Of a DNA stretch of 32,362 nt, positions 15,977 through 24,964 are shown in pieces. A program made the translations under genes and the position numbers. The DNA comes from Bacteroidota bacterium. Its GTDB lineage: Bacteria; Bacteroidota; Bacteroidia; Chitinophagales; Chitinophagaceae. The stretch's first letter is position 1. Every line of letters begins with the position of its first letter. The notes under the pieces are model-generated. The model was not told the DNA's origin. It was given only the letters and a program-made list of their open reading frames with translations, and searched no databases. The DNA lies in contig JAKQJG010000119.1 in assembly GCA_029561305.1 (NCBI GenBank), positions 1-32,362 of the forward strand. Direction: 5' to 3'.

Positions 15977-16858
15977 ATGAACAGGAGAAAGTTTTTATTC
16001 AATACAGGAATTACAGCTGCCGGACTTGCGCTAGGTTGTGATATGAAAGCGGCTACAACAGCCAATAAACAGCATTTGATAGGCCTTCAATTATATTCTG
16101 TGAGGGATGAATTGAAAATTGGTCTGGATAAAGTTTTTGAGAAAATTGCTGCGGCTGGTTATGGCAGCGTAGAGATGTTTGGGTTTAGCGAAGAAGGGCA
16201 TTTTTTTAATACTAAGCCCGCAGCAACATCAGAGTTGCTCAAAAAAAATGGCCTGGTCTCTCCAAGCGGTCACTACATGCTGGACTTGTTTAACAAAGAT
16301 GGCCAGCAAACTGTTGATGCAGCGCTTGCATTAGGACATCAATATGTAACAATACCCTGGTTTCCCCCGGAACAAAGAAGTAAATTAGACGACTATAAGA
16401 AAATAGCAGACCGCATAAATAAGGCTGCGAAGTTGTGCAAGGAGAACAATCTCAAGATGGCCTATCACAATCATGAATTTGAATTTATAAAATACGAGAA
16501 CGGGGTTTCAGGATATGATATTCTTATCGAGCAATGCGATAAGGACCTGGTGGACCTGGAACTGGACCTGTATTGGGTACAATATGCGAAAGAAAACCCG
16601 GTAAAGATTTTTAGTAAGGCTCCGGGCAGGTTTAAGATGTGGCATGTAAAAGATATGAGCAAGAGCGATCCTGCCACTCAAACAGAAGTAGGCTCTGGCA
16701 GTATTGATTTTACAACCATATTTAATAATGCAGAATTATCAGGTATGGAGTACTTTTTTGTAGAGCAGGAAAATCTGCCTGTTCCTGGTGATGCTAACAT
16801 AAAGAAGAGTCATGATTATGTGAAAGCCAAATTAGTTCCGTTGCTGAATACTAAATGA
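15977..16858 (+). CDS. Sugar phosphate isomerase/epimerase-like TIM-barrel protein, exported lipoprotein
   Basis: The start at 15977 is chosen because it yields the twin-arginine signal MNRRKFLFNTGITAAGLALG followed by lipobox Cys21; upstream in-frame codons overlap the previous gene. The 293-aa product is a TIM barrel with candidate ligands in YHNHEFEF (His164, His166, Glu167), Asp197 (ELDLYW), His223 (MWHVKDM) and Glu263 (FFVEQEN). It is the last gene before a strong terminator and the third TIM-barrel enzyme in the locus. With its lipobox it would be periplasmic and membrane-anchored, next to the dehydrogenase complex. Isomerisation or hydration of a keto-sugar is inferred. Confidence 0.88.
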   Translation: MNRRKFLFNTGITAAGLALGCDMKAATTANKQHLIGLQLYSVRDELKIGLDKVFEKIAAAGYGSVEMFGFSEEGHFFNTKPAATSELLKKNGLVSPSGHYMLDLFNKDGQQTVDAALALGHQYVTIPWFPPEQRSKLDDYKKIADRINKAAKLCKENNLKMAYHNHEFEFIKYENGVSGYDILIEQCDKDLVDLELDLYWVQYAKENPVKIFSKAPGRFKMWHVKDMSKSDPATQTEVGSGSIDFTTIFNNAELSGMEYFFVEQENLPVPGDANIKKSHDYVKAKLVPLLNTK

Positions 16859-16871
16859 TAATATCAATTTT

Positions 16872-16898
16872 AAAAAGGGCTTTTAGAGGCCCTTTTTT
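16872..16898. terminator. Bidirectional terminator after TIM-barrel gene
   Basis: AAAAAGGGC (16872-16880) pairs with GCCCTTTTT (16889-16897) around an 8-nt loop. It ends the rightward sugar operon, and its right arm touches the stop region of the leftward porin gene. Confidence 0.8.
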
Positions 16899-18936
16899 AA
16901 TTTACAAAGTTCCACTGTATACCAAACCTGAAGAGGTATCCAGGTGATATGTAATTGGGGGCAGCAAAATTACTTTTTGTAAAACCAAAGCCATTACTGA
17001 AATCAACACTGTTCAGATTCTCTGCCCTTACATAGCCAGCAAATTTTCTTATCCTGAAATGAAAAAAAGCATTGACGTCGGGGCGGTTGCTGATGCTTAC
17101 ATTATCCTGCGGAAAGAACTGTCCCATTACCGGTGAATAATCATACATTTTAAAAGGAGTGTAATATCTGATTTCAAGCCCGGTGCATATATACAGGTTT
17201 TTGAAGAACAGTCCTTCGTACGCCAGCCGGTTGCGTGTAAACAGCAACGGTAGTCTAATGGGTGATGAAACATCCGTGAGCTGCAGTGTTGCTTCGCTGT
17301 AAAGATTCCATCTTTTTGTCAGGGTGATCTTTTTAGAAGCGCCCGCCTGCAGTATATTGATGATCCGGCTGAATTGCGCAGTTTTATAATATCCGGTAAA
17401 ATAAGAATAGTTGGTTATAAAATAATTGGCAGCAAAAAGACTTATAAAAGGATTGTCAGCCGTGGCTTTAAAAATGGTAATATTCTCTTTTGAAAGAGAA
17501 AGGTTATTGTTCAGGTTAAAAGATGAATTAGTATTGAAAATATACGAAGGACTGCGGTTGATGTTTTGAAAAGTAATACCCACATTGCCCCACCGTTTGC
17601 CAAAGTAACGGGTAAGATAGGCATACACACTGTAATCTCCGCTGTTATTGCCGGTGCTGTATAATTCACCCCGGGCTACAATATCCCATAATTTGTTTCT
17701 TGTTTTATTGCGGTATTCGCCGTGGAGTATTATGTTGTAAAAAGTTTTACTGCCCAAAGAGAATGTACCCTTTATATTTTCCAGCCGGGCACCAGCCAGT
17801 AAATACTGACCTGGGTTTTTGGTATCGGGAAACTGCAATACCGAAAAATCATTGCTGATGATCTTCCAGGAATCCTGCAATTGAAACTTCCTGTCTGCGG
17901 CGCTTACGGCGGTATCGTACCAGCGTTGGTACAATTCGTCATCGATAGTTCTGCCGCTGTTTGAAAGAACGGTATCTATATAACGGTTATAAGTACTGGT
18001 ATAATTAAATGTGTGCTGAAACCTGAGTTTAGAATAGAATAGATACTCGGTAGTGGAATCATTTATTTCGACAGAATCCGTTTTGCCAAGATCATAACTC
18101 TGTCTTAAAAAGAAAGTAAAATCTTTGTTTTGGTTTCCGGTACTTACAAAACTGTTGAAGGGATTTGGATTGTAATTTTTGCTAAACGATAAATTAACGG
18201 GAATGGAGAAACGCCTGTTGTAAACAGGTGTATCAAGATAACTGTTGCTCACCATGCCGCCATTTTCGGAATTTTTGATAGAGTTATTCATTATAAAAAA
18301 CTGGGCAGCATATCTTTTCCTTTTTCCCTGGTAAGTACTATACAGGCGGTAATTGTTGTGGTTGGTATTTTGGTTTACAAAAAAGCCCGGTGCATTCAGC
18401 AGGCGGTATTCAAATCCAAAATTCAGATTGGGTTTTGGACTCTGGGCATGTACAATATTGATCATCTGCTCCTTTCCTGAAGCCAGTTGATAGTTGATCT
18501 GCGTAAAAGGCTTTGTGGTTCTGAAAAACCTGGTTGTTTCCACCGTAAATTTATAAGCGTCAAAAGCATGAAATCCGGGATCGATACCAGTTTTTGTGTT
18601 GGGTGAAAAAATTAAAGAATAGCCAGCAGCACCGCTATTGCCCAAATGCTGCCAGGTATAAGGTACCATATAGTATTTATAAAAATCATCAATGTTGCTT
18701 TCCAGGCGCAGGCTCCTGAGGGAGTCTAAAAAACGGTACGTAACAGTGATAGAATCCTTGGCATCATCCCGGTGTTCAAAACCAATACTGTCGTTCCTGG
18801 AGAAATTGGAGCTGTTGGGATTACCCTGCTGTTGCTGCCTGCTCAATACATCTGCCCCAAGCCTCCGTTCCCCTTCCTGCGAAAAGGCCCATTGAGATAT
18901 CATTGCCAGTAAAAAAACGAGAAGCAGTTTATTCAT
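16897..18936 (-). CDS. Putative outer-membrane porin (Porin_10-like)
   Basis: The start at 18936 gives a Sec signal peptide (MNKLLLVFLLAMISQWAFSQ) and a 679-aa product; the frame extends 16 codons further upstream without support. After a Gln-rich, disordered N-terminal stretch (VLSRQQQQGNPNSS) the protein has alternating beta-strand segments rich in Tyr, Phe and Asn. It ends YLFRFGIQWNFVN, a typical barrel-closing strand with aromatic C-terminal residues. This matches the Bacteroidota putative porin family. The transported solute is unknown. It converges on the sugar operon, sharing its terminator, so it is not co-transcribed with it. Confidence 0.82.
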   Translation of the reverse strand: MNKLLLVFLLAMISQWAFSQEGERRLGADVLSRQQQQGNPNSSNFSRNDSIGFEHRDDAKDSITVTYRFLDSLRSLRLESNIDDFYKYYMVPYTWQHLGNSGAAGYSLIFSPNTKTGIDPGFHAFDAYKFTVETTRFFRTTKPFTQINYQLASGKEQMINIVHAQSPKPNLNFGFEYRLLNAPGFFVNQNTNHNNYRLYSTYQGKRKRYAAQFFIMNNSIKNSENGGMVSNSYLDTPVYNRRFSIPVNLSFSKNYNPNPFNSFVSTGNQNKDFTFFLRQSYDLGKTDSVEINDSTTEYLFYSKLRFQHTFNYTSTYNRYIDTVLSNSGRTIDDELYQRWYDTAVSAADRKFQLQDSWKIISNDFSVLQFPDTKNPGQYLLAGARLENIKGTFSLGSKTFYNIILHGEYRNKTRNKLWDIVARGELYSTGNNSGDYSVYAYLTRYFGKRWGNVGITFQNINRSPSYIFNTNSSFNLNNNLSLSKENITIFKATADNPFISLFAANYFITNYSYFTGYYKTAQFSRIINILQAGASKKITLTKRWNLYSEATLQLTDVSSPIRLPLLFTRNRLAYEGLFFKNLYICTGLEIRYYTPFKMYDYSPVMGQFFPQDNVSISNRPDVNAFFHFRIRKFAGYVRAENLNSVDFSNGFGFTKSNFAAPNYISPGYLFRFGIQWNFVN

Positions 18937-19125
18937 CTTTGTTTGCCGTTTAAGCAGACATCTGCTTTGAAAGATATGCTGCAAAAAAGAGCGCCAAAGG
19001 TAAGTGAAGATACTGTTAAGCTGTATTTAAAAGGAGGATGGCCCGTTTTCGCCGATCGCCTGAGGAATGATCCTTTTTTGCTGACAACGTTTCCGTGAAT
19101 AGCCCCCTTAAAAAACGGCACCCAC

Positions 19126-19156
19126 TTTATTTACTAAATACAGTTCCCTATCTTCG
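19126..19156 (+). promoter_or_regulatory. Candidate promoter of sucC
   Basis: TTTA (19126-19129), a 19-nt gap and TATCTTCG (19149-19156) resemble the Bacteroidota -33/-7 pair (TTTG and TAnnTTTG) with one mismatch in each part. It ends 20 nt before the sucC ATG. Confidence 0.4.
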
Positions 19157-19176
19157 CCACACAAAATTTTTATACC

Positions 19177-20388
19177 ATGAATCTTCACGAATACCAGGCC
19201 AAGGAATTATTAAAAAAATACAATGTTCCCGTGCAGGAAGGCATTGCCTGTAATACGGCAAACGAGGCCGAAGAAGCCTACCGCCAGATACACACACAAT
19301 ACAGCAGCAAATTTGCGGTGGTAAAAGCCCAGATACACGCCGGTGGCCGTGGTAAGGGAAAAATTGAGGGTACAGAACAGCGGGGTGTGGCAGTTGGAAA
19401 AAATGCGGAAGACATCAGGAACATTGCACAAAACATATTGGGTGGTACGCTGGTGACCATTCAAACTGGCCCGGCAGGTAAACTCGTAAATAAAGTATTG
19501 GTGGCGCAGGATGTATATTATGAAGGTCCTAACCCGGTAAAAGAGTTTTATCTCTCCATTTTATTAGACCGCAGCAAAGGCCAGAATGTGGTTATGTACA
19601 GCACCGAAGGCGGGATGAATATTGAAGATGTGGCACATGACACACCGGAGAAAATTTTTAAAGAATGGGTTCACCCAGGTGGCGGCCTGCAGGGTTTCCA
19701 GGCAAGAAAGATTGCTTTTAACTTAGGATTGAGTGGTGAGGCATTTAAGAACTGCGTAAAATTTGTAACGAATTTATACAGTGCTTATGTTGGATTGGAT
19801 TGCGGTATGCTGGAGATCAATCCCCTGTTTAAAACCAGCGATGAAAAGATCATTGCGGTTGATTGCAAAATGAATATTGACGACAATGCCTTGATGCGTC
19901 ACCCGGATGTGGCGGCTTTAAGGGATATTACAGAAGAAGATCCTACAGAAGTGGAAGCAGGCAAATTCAACCTGAACTTTGTAAAGCTGGATGGCAATGT
20001 GGGCTGTATGGTAAATGGTGCTGGTTTGGCAATGGCCACTATGGATATGATCAAATTAAGCGGCGGCGAACCAGCCAACTTTTTGGACGTGGGTGGTACG
20101 GCCAATGCACAAACCGTAGAAGCCGGTTTCCGTATCATCTTAAAGGATCCAAAAGTAAAAGCGATACTCATCAACATCTTTGGCGGTATCGTTCGTTGCG
20201 ACAGGGTGGCGCAGGGTGTGATTGATGCTTATACTTCAATTGGTAATATACAAATACCGATCATCGTTCGCCTGCAGGGCACCAATGCAGATGTGGCCAA
20301 GAAACTGATTGACGACAGCGGATTGAAAGTGCAGAGCGCCATATTGCTGAGTGAAGCAGCGGCGCTGGTGAATAAGGCAGTAGCGTAA
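19177..20388 (+). CDS. sucC: Succinate-CoA ligase, beta subunit
   Basis: This 403-aa protein starts MNLHEYQAKELLKKYNVPV, the classic SucC beginning. The N-terminal ATP-grasp domain has VVKAQIHAGGRGKGKI, and the Mg-nucleotide region has DCGMLEINPLF and AVDCKMNIDDNAL. The C-terminal ligase domain has GNVGCMVNGAGLAMATMD, GGEPANFLDVGG and INIFGGIVRCD. It pairs with SucD (2575-3450), encoded about 16 kb away on the other strand. Acts in the cytoplasmic TCA cycle. The sequence is complete, with no frame problem. Confidence 0.97.
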   Translation: MNLHEYQAKELLKKYNVPVQEGIACNTANEAEEAYRQIHTQYSSKFAVVKAQIHAGGRGKGKIEGTEQRGVAVGKNAEDIRNIAQNILGGTLVTIQTGPAGKLVNKVLVAQDVYYEGPNPVKEFYLSILLDRSKGQNVVMYSTEGGMNIEDVAHDTPEKIFKEWVHPGGGLQGFQARKIAFNLGLSGEAFKNCVKFVTNLYSAYVGLDCGMLEINPLFKTSDEKIIAVDCKMNIDDNALMRHPDVAALRDITEEDPTEVEAGKFNLNFVKLDGNVGCMVNGAGLAMATMDMIKLSGGEPANFLDVGGTANAQTVEAGFRIILKDPKVKAILINIFGGIVRCDRVAQGVIDAYTSIGNIQIPIIVRLQGTNADVAKKLIDDSGLKVQSAILLSEAAALVNKAVA

Positions 20389-20409
20389 ACAATAAAAACT
20401 TTTTAGTAG

Positions 20410-20441
20410 ATCCCATTCGAGTGATTCGGATGGGATTTTTC
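20410..20441 (+). terminator. Terminator of sucC
   Basis: ATCCCATTCGA (20410-20420) and TTCGGATGGGAT (20425-20436) form a stem with one G-T wobble and a 4-nt loop, followed by a T-run. It lies 22 nt after the sucC stop. Confidence 0.8.
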
Positions 20442-20468
20442 TATTAATAAGGTTCTCGTGATTCTCTT

Positions 20469-20595
20469 TGTAGTATAAATTCTACATATCGTAATTGGTT
20501 TCCAATTCTGGATTTTTCCAAAATGCGGACAATTATTCCATAGAATTGGCGTTATCTATTGGTGTTGTAACAACCACCCCGATTTTAACACCAAT
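20469..20595. promoter_or_regulatory. Cluster of inverted repeats upstream of the NtrC-type regulator
   Basis: Three inverted repeats occur in the 213-bp leader: TGTAG-N8-CTACA (20469-20486), AATTGG-TTT-CCAATT (20493-20507), and ATTGGTGTT (20558-20566) with AACACCAAT (20587-20595). The last is 9 bp, perfect, with a 20-nt spacer, and its right arm ends 6 nt before the regulator ATG. It could be an operator, or an mRNA stem-loop near the start codon. ATTGG words recur between them. Confidence 0.45.
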
Positions 20596-20601
20596 TGATA
20601 T

Positions 20602-21954
20602 ATGGAGCCATACAAGATTTTTATAGTGGAAGACGACCCCTGGTACGGAGAAATATTAGAGTACCATCTTTCACTGAATGAAGATTACCTGATCACCCGT
20701 TTTACTACGGGCAAAGAGTGCTTAGCCAACCTGCACAAAAAACCCGACCTCATTACCATCGACTTTTCGTTGCCTGATTTTACAGGTGATAAATTGTATG
20801 AGAAGATCCGGCAAACGGATGATTCCATCCCGGTGATCGCTATCAGCGGGCAGGAAGAAGTGGCTGTGGCAGTAAACCTCCTGAAATCGGGCGTTACTGA
20901 TTATCTGGTGAAAGATGAGAACACCAAGGATATGCTCTGGAATGCGGTTATACGTATCCGCAAGATGGGCAATCTTAAAAAGGAAGTAGAACAGTTAAAA
21001 GAAGAACTGGGACAAAAATTCTCTTTTGAAAAAAGCATCAAAGGCAACAGTCCTGCATTGCAAAAAATATTTGCACTGATGGAAAAAGCCACCAAAACAA
21101 ATATCAATGTTTCTATCACCGGCGAAACCGGTACCGGTAAAGAAGTAGTGAGTAAAGCCATTCACTATAACAGTGAAAGAAAGAAGAAACCATTTGTGGC
21201 AGTAAACATGGCGGCTATCCCAAAAGAACTTGTGGAAAGTGAATTGTTTGGGCACGAGAAAGGTGCATTTACAGGCGCGGTGGCAAGAAAGGCCGGCAAG
21301 TTTGAAGAAGCCAATGGCGGTACGATCTTTTTAGATGAAATAGCCGAACTCGACCTGAACCTGCAAAGTAAAATTTTAAGGGTACTGCAGGAAAGGGAAG
21401 TGATAAGGGTTGGGGGAAACGAAAGTGTAAAACTGGATATCAGGCTGATCGTGGCTACACATAAAAACCTGGCCGAAGAAGTAAAGCGGGGCAATTTCAG
21501 GGAAGATCTGTACTACCGTGTAATTGGTTTGCCGGTAGAACTGCCGCCACTGAGAGACAGGGGAAATGATGTGCTGCTGCTTGCAAAACACTTTACTGAT
21601 GAGTTTGCAAAAGATAATAAACTGGGCACGGTTATCATTTCTTCAGAAGCCAAACAAAAATTAATGGGCTATCATTTCCCGGGTAATATCAGGGAACTGA
21701 AAGCGATCATGGAACTGGCTTCGGTGATGTGCAGCGATGGTGAAATAAAACCGGATGACATCACATTCAATTCTACCAAGTCGGGTGAGTTGTTTACCAT
21801 GGAACAAAAAACACTAAGACAATATACCTGCGATATCATTAAGTATTACCTCAAGAAATATGAAGATGATGTAATGCTGGTGGCTGACAAACTCGACATC
21901 GGTAAATCAACCATCTATAAGATGCTGCAGCAAAAAGAAATTGTGCTGGAATGA
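20602..21954 (+). CDS. Sigma54-dependent response regulator (NtrC family)
   Basis: The 450-aa protein has three domains. The receiver domain (1-120) carries acidic EDD (10-12) and phospho-acceptor Asp54 (LITIDFSLPD). The AAA+ domain has Walker A GETGTGK (174-180), the sigma54-contact loop GAFTGA (221-226) and Walker B TIFLDEIAEL (241-250). The C-terminal Fis-type helix-turn-helix includes ADKLDIGKSTIYKMLQ. It would activate sigma54 promoters when phosphorylated. The gene is 59 nt upstream of a hybrid kinase with an HPt domain, its likely phosphodonor. By eye I saw no convincing sigma54 promoter inside this window, so targets probably lie elsewhere. Confidence 0.95.
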   Translation: MEPYKIFIVEDDPWYGEILEYHLSLNEDYLITRFTTGKECLANLHKKPDLITIDFSLPDFTGDKLYEKIRQTDDSIPVIAISGQEEVAVAVNLLKSGVTDYLVKDENTKDMLWNAVIRIRKMGNLKKEVEQLKEELGQKFSFEKSIKGNSPALQKIFALMEKATKTNINVSITGETGTGKEVVSKAIHYNSERKKKPFVAVNMAAIPKELVESELFGHEKGAFTGAVARKAGKFEEANGGTIFLDEIAELDLNLQSKILRVLQEREVIRVGGNESVKLDIRLIVATHKNLAEEVKRGNFREDLYYRVIGLPVELPPLRDRGNDVLLLAKHFTDEFAKDNKLGTVIISSEAKQKLMGYHFPGNIRELKAIMELASVMCSDGEIKPDDITFNSTKSGELFTMEQKTLRQYTCDIIKYYLKKYEDDVMLVADKLDIGKSTIYKMLQQKEIVLE

Positions 21955-22013
21955 ACAGGCGAAGCAGGAAAACTTTATTATAAAACCGGCAAGTTTAAAA
22001 TTCAATCCCTCCA

Positions 22014-24869
22014 ATGCGTAAAAATGCAGGTGCTAAATGGCAGGCTCATAAACAGGCTCCGTCAACAAAAAAACAACAGCAAAAAGAACCGGCCGCCAGC
22101 AGGCAGACACTTACGGCTATCCGTAATAATAAGGCGGTGGTGGCTATAATGCCACAACCAGCAGAGACGGAAGCGGATGGTGATGACATTTCCCAACTGC
22201 AACGTATAGCCGAAAATATGCCCGGCATACTGGTTGAGTACGTTTCCGCTACGGATGGCTCACATGAATTTACTTTCCTCGGTCCCTCATTTGAAAGAAT
22301 TTTTGGTGTACGGTCCAGTCATATCAGGAAGATCTCTCAGTTTGTACACCCCGATGATTTTCATGAACTGATCAATGCATTGGATAAAGCTTCAGAAACG
22401 CTGGAGCAGTTTTACATAGAATCAAGAATGATATTGCCCGGCCGCGGCCTGGTGTGGCGTTCTATGAGCTGTTCATTCAGCCATTTTACAAAAGAAGGGG
22501 GCAAAGTATTTTCCGGTCTCATGATGGATATTTCTGACAAGAAAAAGGCAGAAGAAAAATTAAATGAGTCTGAACAAAGACTGGTATCGCTGATTTCCAA
22601 CCTGCAGAATGGTGTACTGGTGGAAGATGAAAACAGGCGGGTAGTATTAGCCAATAAAAAGTATTGTGAGATATTTGATATTGACATCAATCACGAAAAT
22701 TTAAAAGGAAAAAACAGTGCCGAATACGTGGATGCCACAAAGGAAATGTTTAAAGATCCGGATTTCTTTGAAGAGAGGATTCTGACTTTACTGGAGTTTC
22801 AAAAGCCTGTTATGGACGAGATTTTTGAGATGGTTGACGGCAGGTTATTGAAACGTCATTACATACCGGTATGCGATAATAATATCTATAAAGGACACTT
22901 GTGGAAATACACAGATGTTACATTGGAAAAAACTGCTGAAACCACTTTAAAAATAAGGGAAGAAAAATACAGGAGCATCATCGATAATATGAATCTTGGT
23001 CTGCTGGAAGTGGATACTGAAGAAACCATCTTATTTGCCAACCATGGTTTTTGTGAAATGAGCGGCTATACGCTGGATGAATTGCTGGGGCAAAGGGCTG
23101 CACAGATCTTTGCAAAAGGGGAGAATATTGAATTAATGGAGCAGAAGAATGAAGAAAGAAAAAGAGGTACAACGGATGCCTACGAAATTGTGGTAAAAGA
23201 TAAAAGAGGACAGGTAAGATGGTGGCTGGTGAGTGGTGCTCCACGTTATAACGATATGGGTGAATTGGTTGGGTCTGTTGGTATACACCTGGATATTACA
23301 GACCAGAAGCAACTGGAACTTGAGTTGACTGTTGCAAGAGAGCAAGCGGAACAGTCAACAAGAAGCAAGGAAGTTTTCCTGGCAAACATGAGTCATGAAA
23401 TTCGTACGCCCATGAACGCAATATTGGGAATGAGTGGACAGTTGGCAAAAACCGGGCTCAGCAAAAAGCAAATGTTCTACCTGGATGCCATCAATGGTGC
23501 TTCTGAAAATTTATTGGTGATCATCAACGATATTCTCGATCTCTCCAAGATAGAAGCCGGCAAATTAAGTCTTGAAAAGATCGCTTTTGAACCTGGGGCC
23601 ATTATTAAAAGGGCCATGCAGGCGCTTAATCACAAGGCAGAAGAAAAAGGATTGGCACTCACCAATTCAATTATAGATGAAAAAGTAAGTGATGTATTGA
23701 TGGGTGATCCATACAGGCTCAACCAGATATTACTGAACATCATCAGCAACGCCGTAAAGTTTACAGAAAAAGGAGGCGTTGATGTAAAACTGGAAGTGAT
23801 CAATGATGCCAGGCATAGCCAGACGGTGCAGATATCTGTTAAAGACACAGGTATCGGCATGGATGAAAAATTCAGGCAGACGCTTTTTGAGAAATTTTCG
23901 CAGGAAGATGCGTCTGTTACAAGACAGTATGGTGGTACCGGGCTGGGAATGAGTATCTGCCGGCAATTAATAGAATTAATGGATGGTGAAATAAATGTGG
24001 AAAGTGAAAAGGGATTTGGCAGTACTATTTCATTTGTAGTGACCTTTCCTAAAGGAAGTGAGGCAGACCTGCCATCGCAGGAAGTGTTTGTGGCAGCGGA
24101 GAATATGCTGGCAGGCAAAAAAATACTGGTAGTGGATGATAATGAAATGAACCGGCTGCTGGCAACAACTATTTTGGCCAACTATGCAGCCGAAACCGTG
24201 GAAGCAGGCAATGGACAGGAGTCAGTGGAATACCTGCTTGACAATGAAGTTGACTTAGTACTGATGGACATACAGATGCCCGTTATGAACGGTTTTGATG
24301 CAGCAAAGTACATCCGTAAAAACATCAGCATGGATCTGCCGATGATTGCACTTACTGCTAACGCCATTAAAGGCGATAATGAAAAATGTATTGAGGCCGG
24401 TATGGATAGTTACCTCGCAAAGCCTTTTAAAGAAGAAGCGCTGATGAAGATGATTGCGGGCATGCTCAGGATCAATGGGTCAGTAAACATGCAGAAAAAA
24501 GTGGAGTTGGTAACGGAAGAGCCTGAGCCTGTGTATTATGATATCACAGAAATAAAAACGATCAGCCGCGGCAATGAAGCCTTCATTGGAAAAATGCTGA
24601 AGATGTTTGTTGAGCAGATACCGGTATTTGTGGCAGAGATGCTGCAGAAACTGGAAGAAGGCGAACTGACAACAGTGGGTGAGATTGCACACCGCATAAA
24701 ACCTACGATAGATAATATGGGCATCGTTTCTTCCAAAACCATTATTCGTGAACTGGAAAAAATGGGCAAGGCCAATGAAGATAACGGCACCATGAGCACA
24801 TTGATAAAAAAAGTGGAAGCGGATGTAGCAAACGCTGTAACAGCCATCAAAAGAGATTTCAACCTGTAA
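22014..24869 (+). CDS. Hybrid sensor histidine kinase: PAS x3, HisKA, HATPase, REC, HPt
   Basis: This 951-aa protein lacks obvious membrane segments, so it probably senses cytoplasmic signals. A basic, Gln-rich head (1-55) is followed by three PAS regions, about 60-185, 190-305 and 310-445 (the third with ILFANHGFCEMSGYT). The HisKA domain has NMSHEIRTPMNAILG with phospho-acceptor His461. The ATPase domain has NQILLNIISNAVKFTE (Asn570 on) and YGGTGLGMSI. The receiver domain starts near 702 (KKILVVDDNEMNR) with Asp752, and the C-terminal HPt has EIAHRIKP with His893. This layout supports a His461-Asp752-His893 relay ending on the adjacent NtrC-type regulator. Confidence 0.93.
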   Translation: MRKNAGAKWQAHKQAPSTKKQQQKEPAASRQTLTAIRNNKAVVAIMPQPAETEADGDDISQLQRIAENMPGILVEYVSATDGSHEFTFLGPSFERIFGVRSSHIRKISQFVHPDDFHELINALDKASETLEQFYIESRMILPGRGLVWRSMSCSFSHFTKEGGKVFSGLMMDISDKKKAEEKLNESEQRLVSLISNLQNGVLVEDENRRVVLANKKYCEIFDIDINHENLKGKNSAEYVDATKEMFKDPDFFEERILTLLEFQKPVMDEIFEMVDGRLLKRHYIPVCDNNIYKGHLWKYTDVTLEKTAETTLKIREEKYRSIIDNMNLGLLEVDTEETILFANHGFCEMSGYTLDELLGQRAAQIFAKGENIELMEQKNEERKRGTTDAYEIVVKDKRGQVRWWLVSGAPRYNDMGELVGSVGIHLDITDQKQLELELTVAREQAEQSTRSKEVFLANMSHEIRTPMNAILGMSGQLAKTGLSKKQMFYLDAINGASENLLVIINDILDLSKIEAGKLSLEKIAFEPGAIIKRAMQALNHKAEEKGLALTNSIIDEKVSDVLMGDPYRLNQILLNIISNAVKFTEKGGVDVKLEVINDARHSQTVQISVKDTGIGMDEKFRQTLFEKFSQEDASVTRQYGGTGLGMSICRQLIELMDGEINVESEKGFGSTISFVVTFPKGSEADLPSQEVFVAAENMLAGKKILVVDDNEMNRLLATTILANYAAETVEAGNGQESVEYLLDNEVDLVLMDIQMPVMNGFDAAKYIRKNISMDLPMIALTANAIKGDNEKCIEAGMDSYLAKPFKEEALMKMIAGMLRINGSVNMQKKVELVTEEPEPVYYDITEIKTISRGNEAFIGKMLKMFVEQIPVFVAEMLQKLEEGELTTVGEIAHRIKPTIDNMGIVSSKTIIRELEKMGKANEDNGTMSTLIKKVEADVANAVTAIKRDFNL

Positions 24870-24890
24870 ACCACCGGCAATACCTAAGAA

Positions 24891-24917
24891 AAGCCTTTCA
24901 GCAATGAAAGGTTTTTT
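24891..24917 (+). terminator. Terminator of hybrid kinase operon
   Basis: AAGCCTTTCA (24891-24900) pairs with TGAAAGGTTT (24905-24914) around a GCAA loop, with a T-run after it. It is 21 nt past the kinase stop. Confidence 0.78.
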
Positions 24918-24964
24918 GTTTTTAAAGCAAACGTTAAAACAAAAAAAATAATAGGGCCGGCAGG

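Noticed and set aside
23630..24181. 183-aa minus-strand frame opposite the hybrid kinase
   Set aside because: It lies wholly inside a strongly supported kinase gene and its translation has no recognisable motif.
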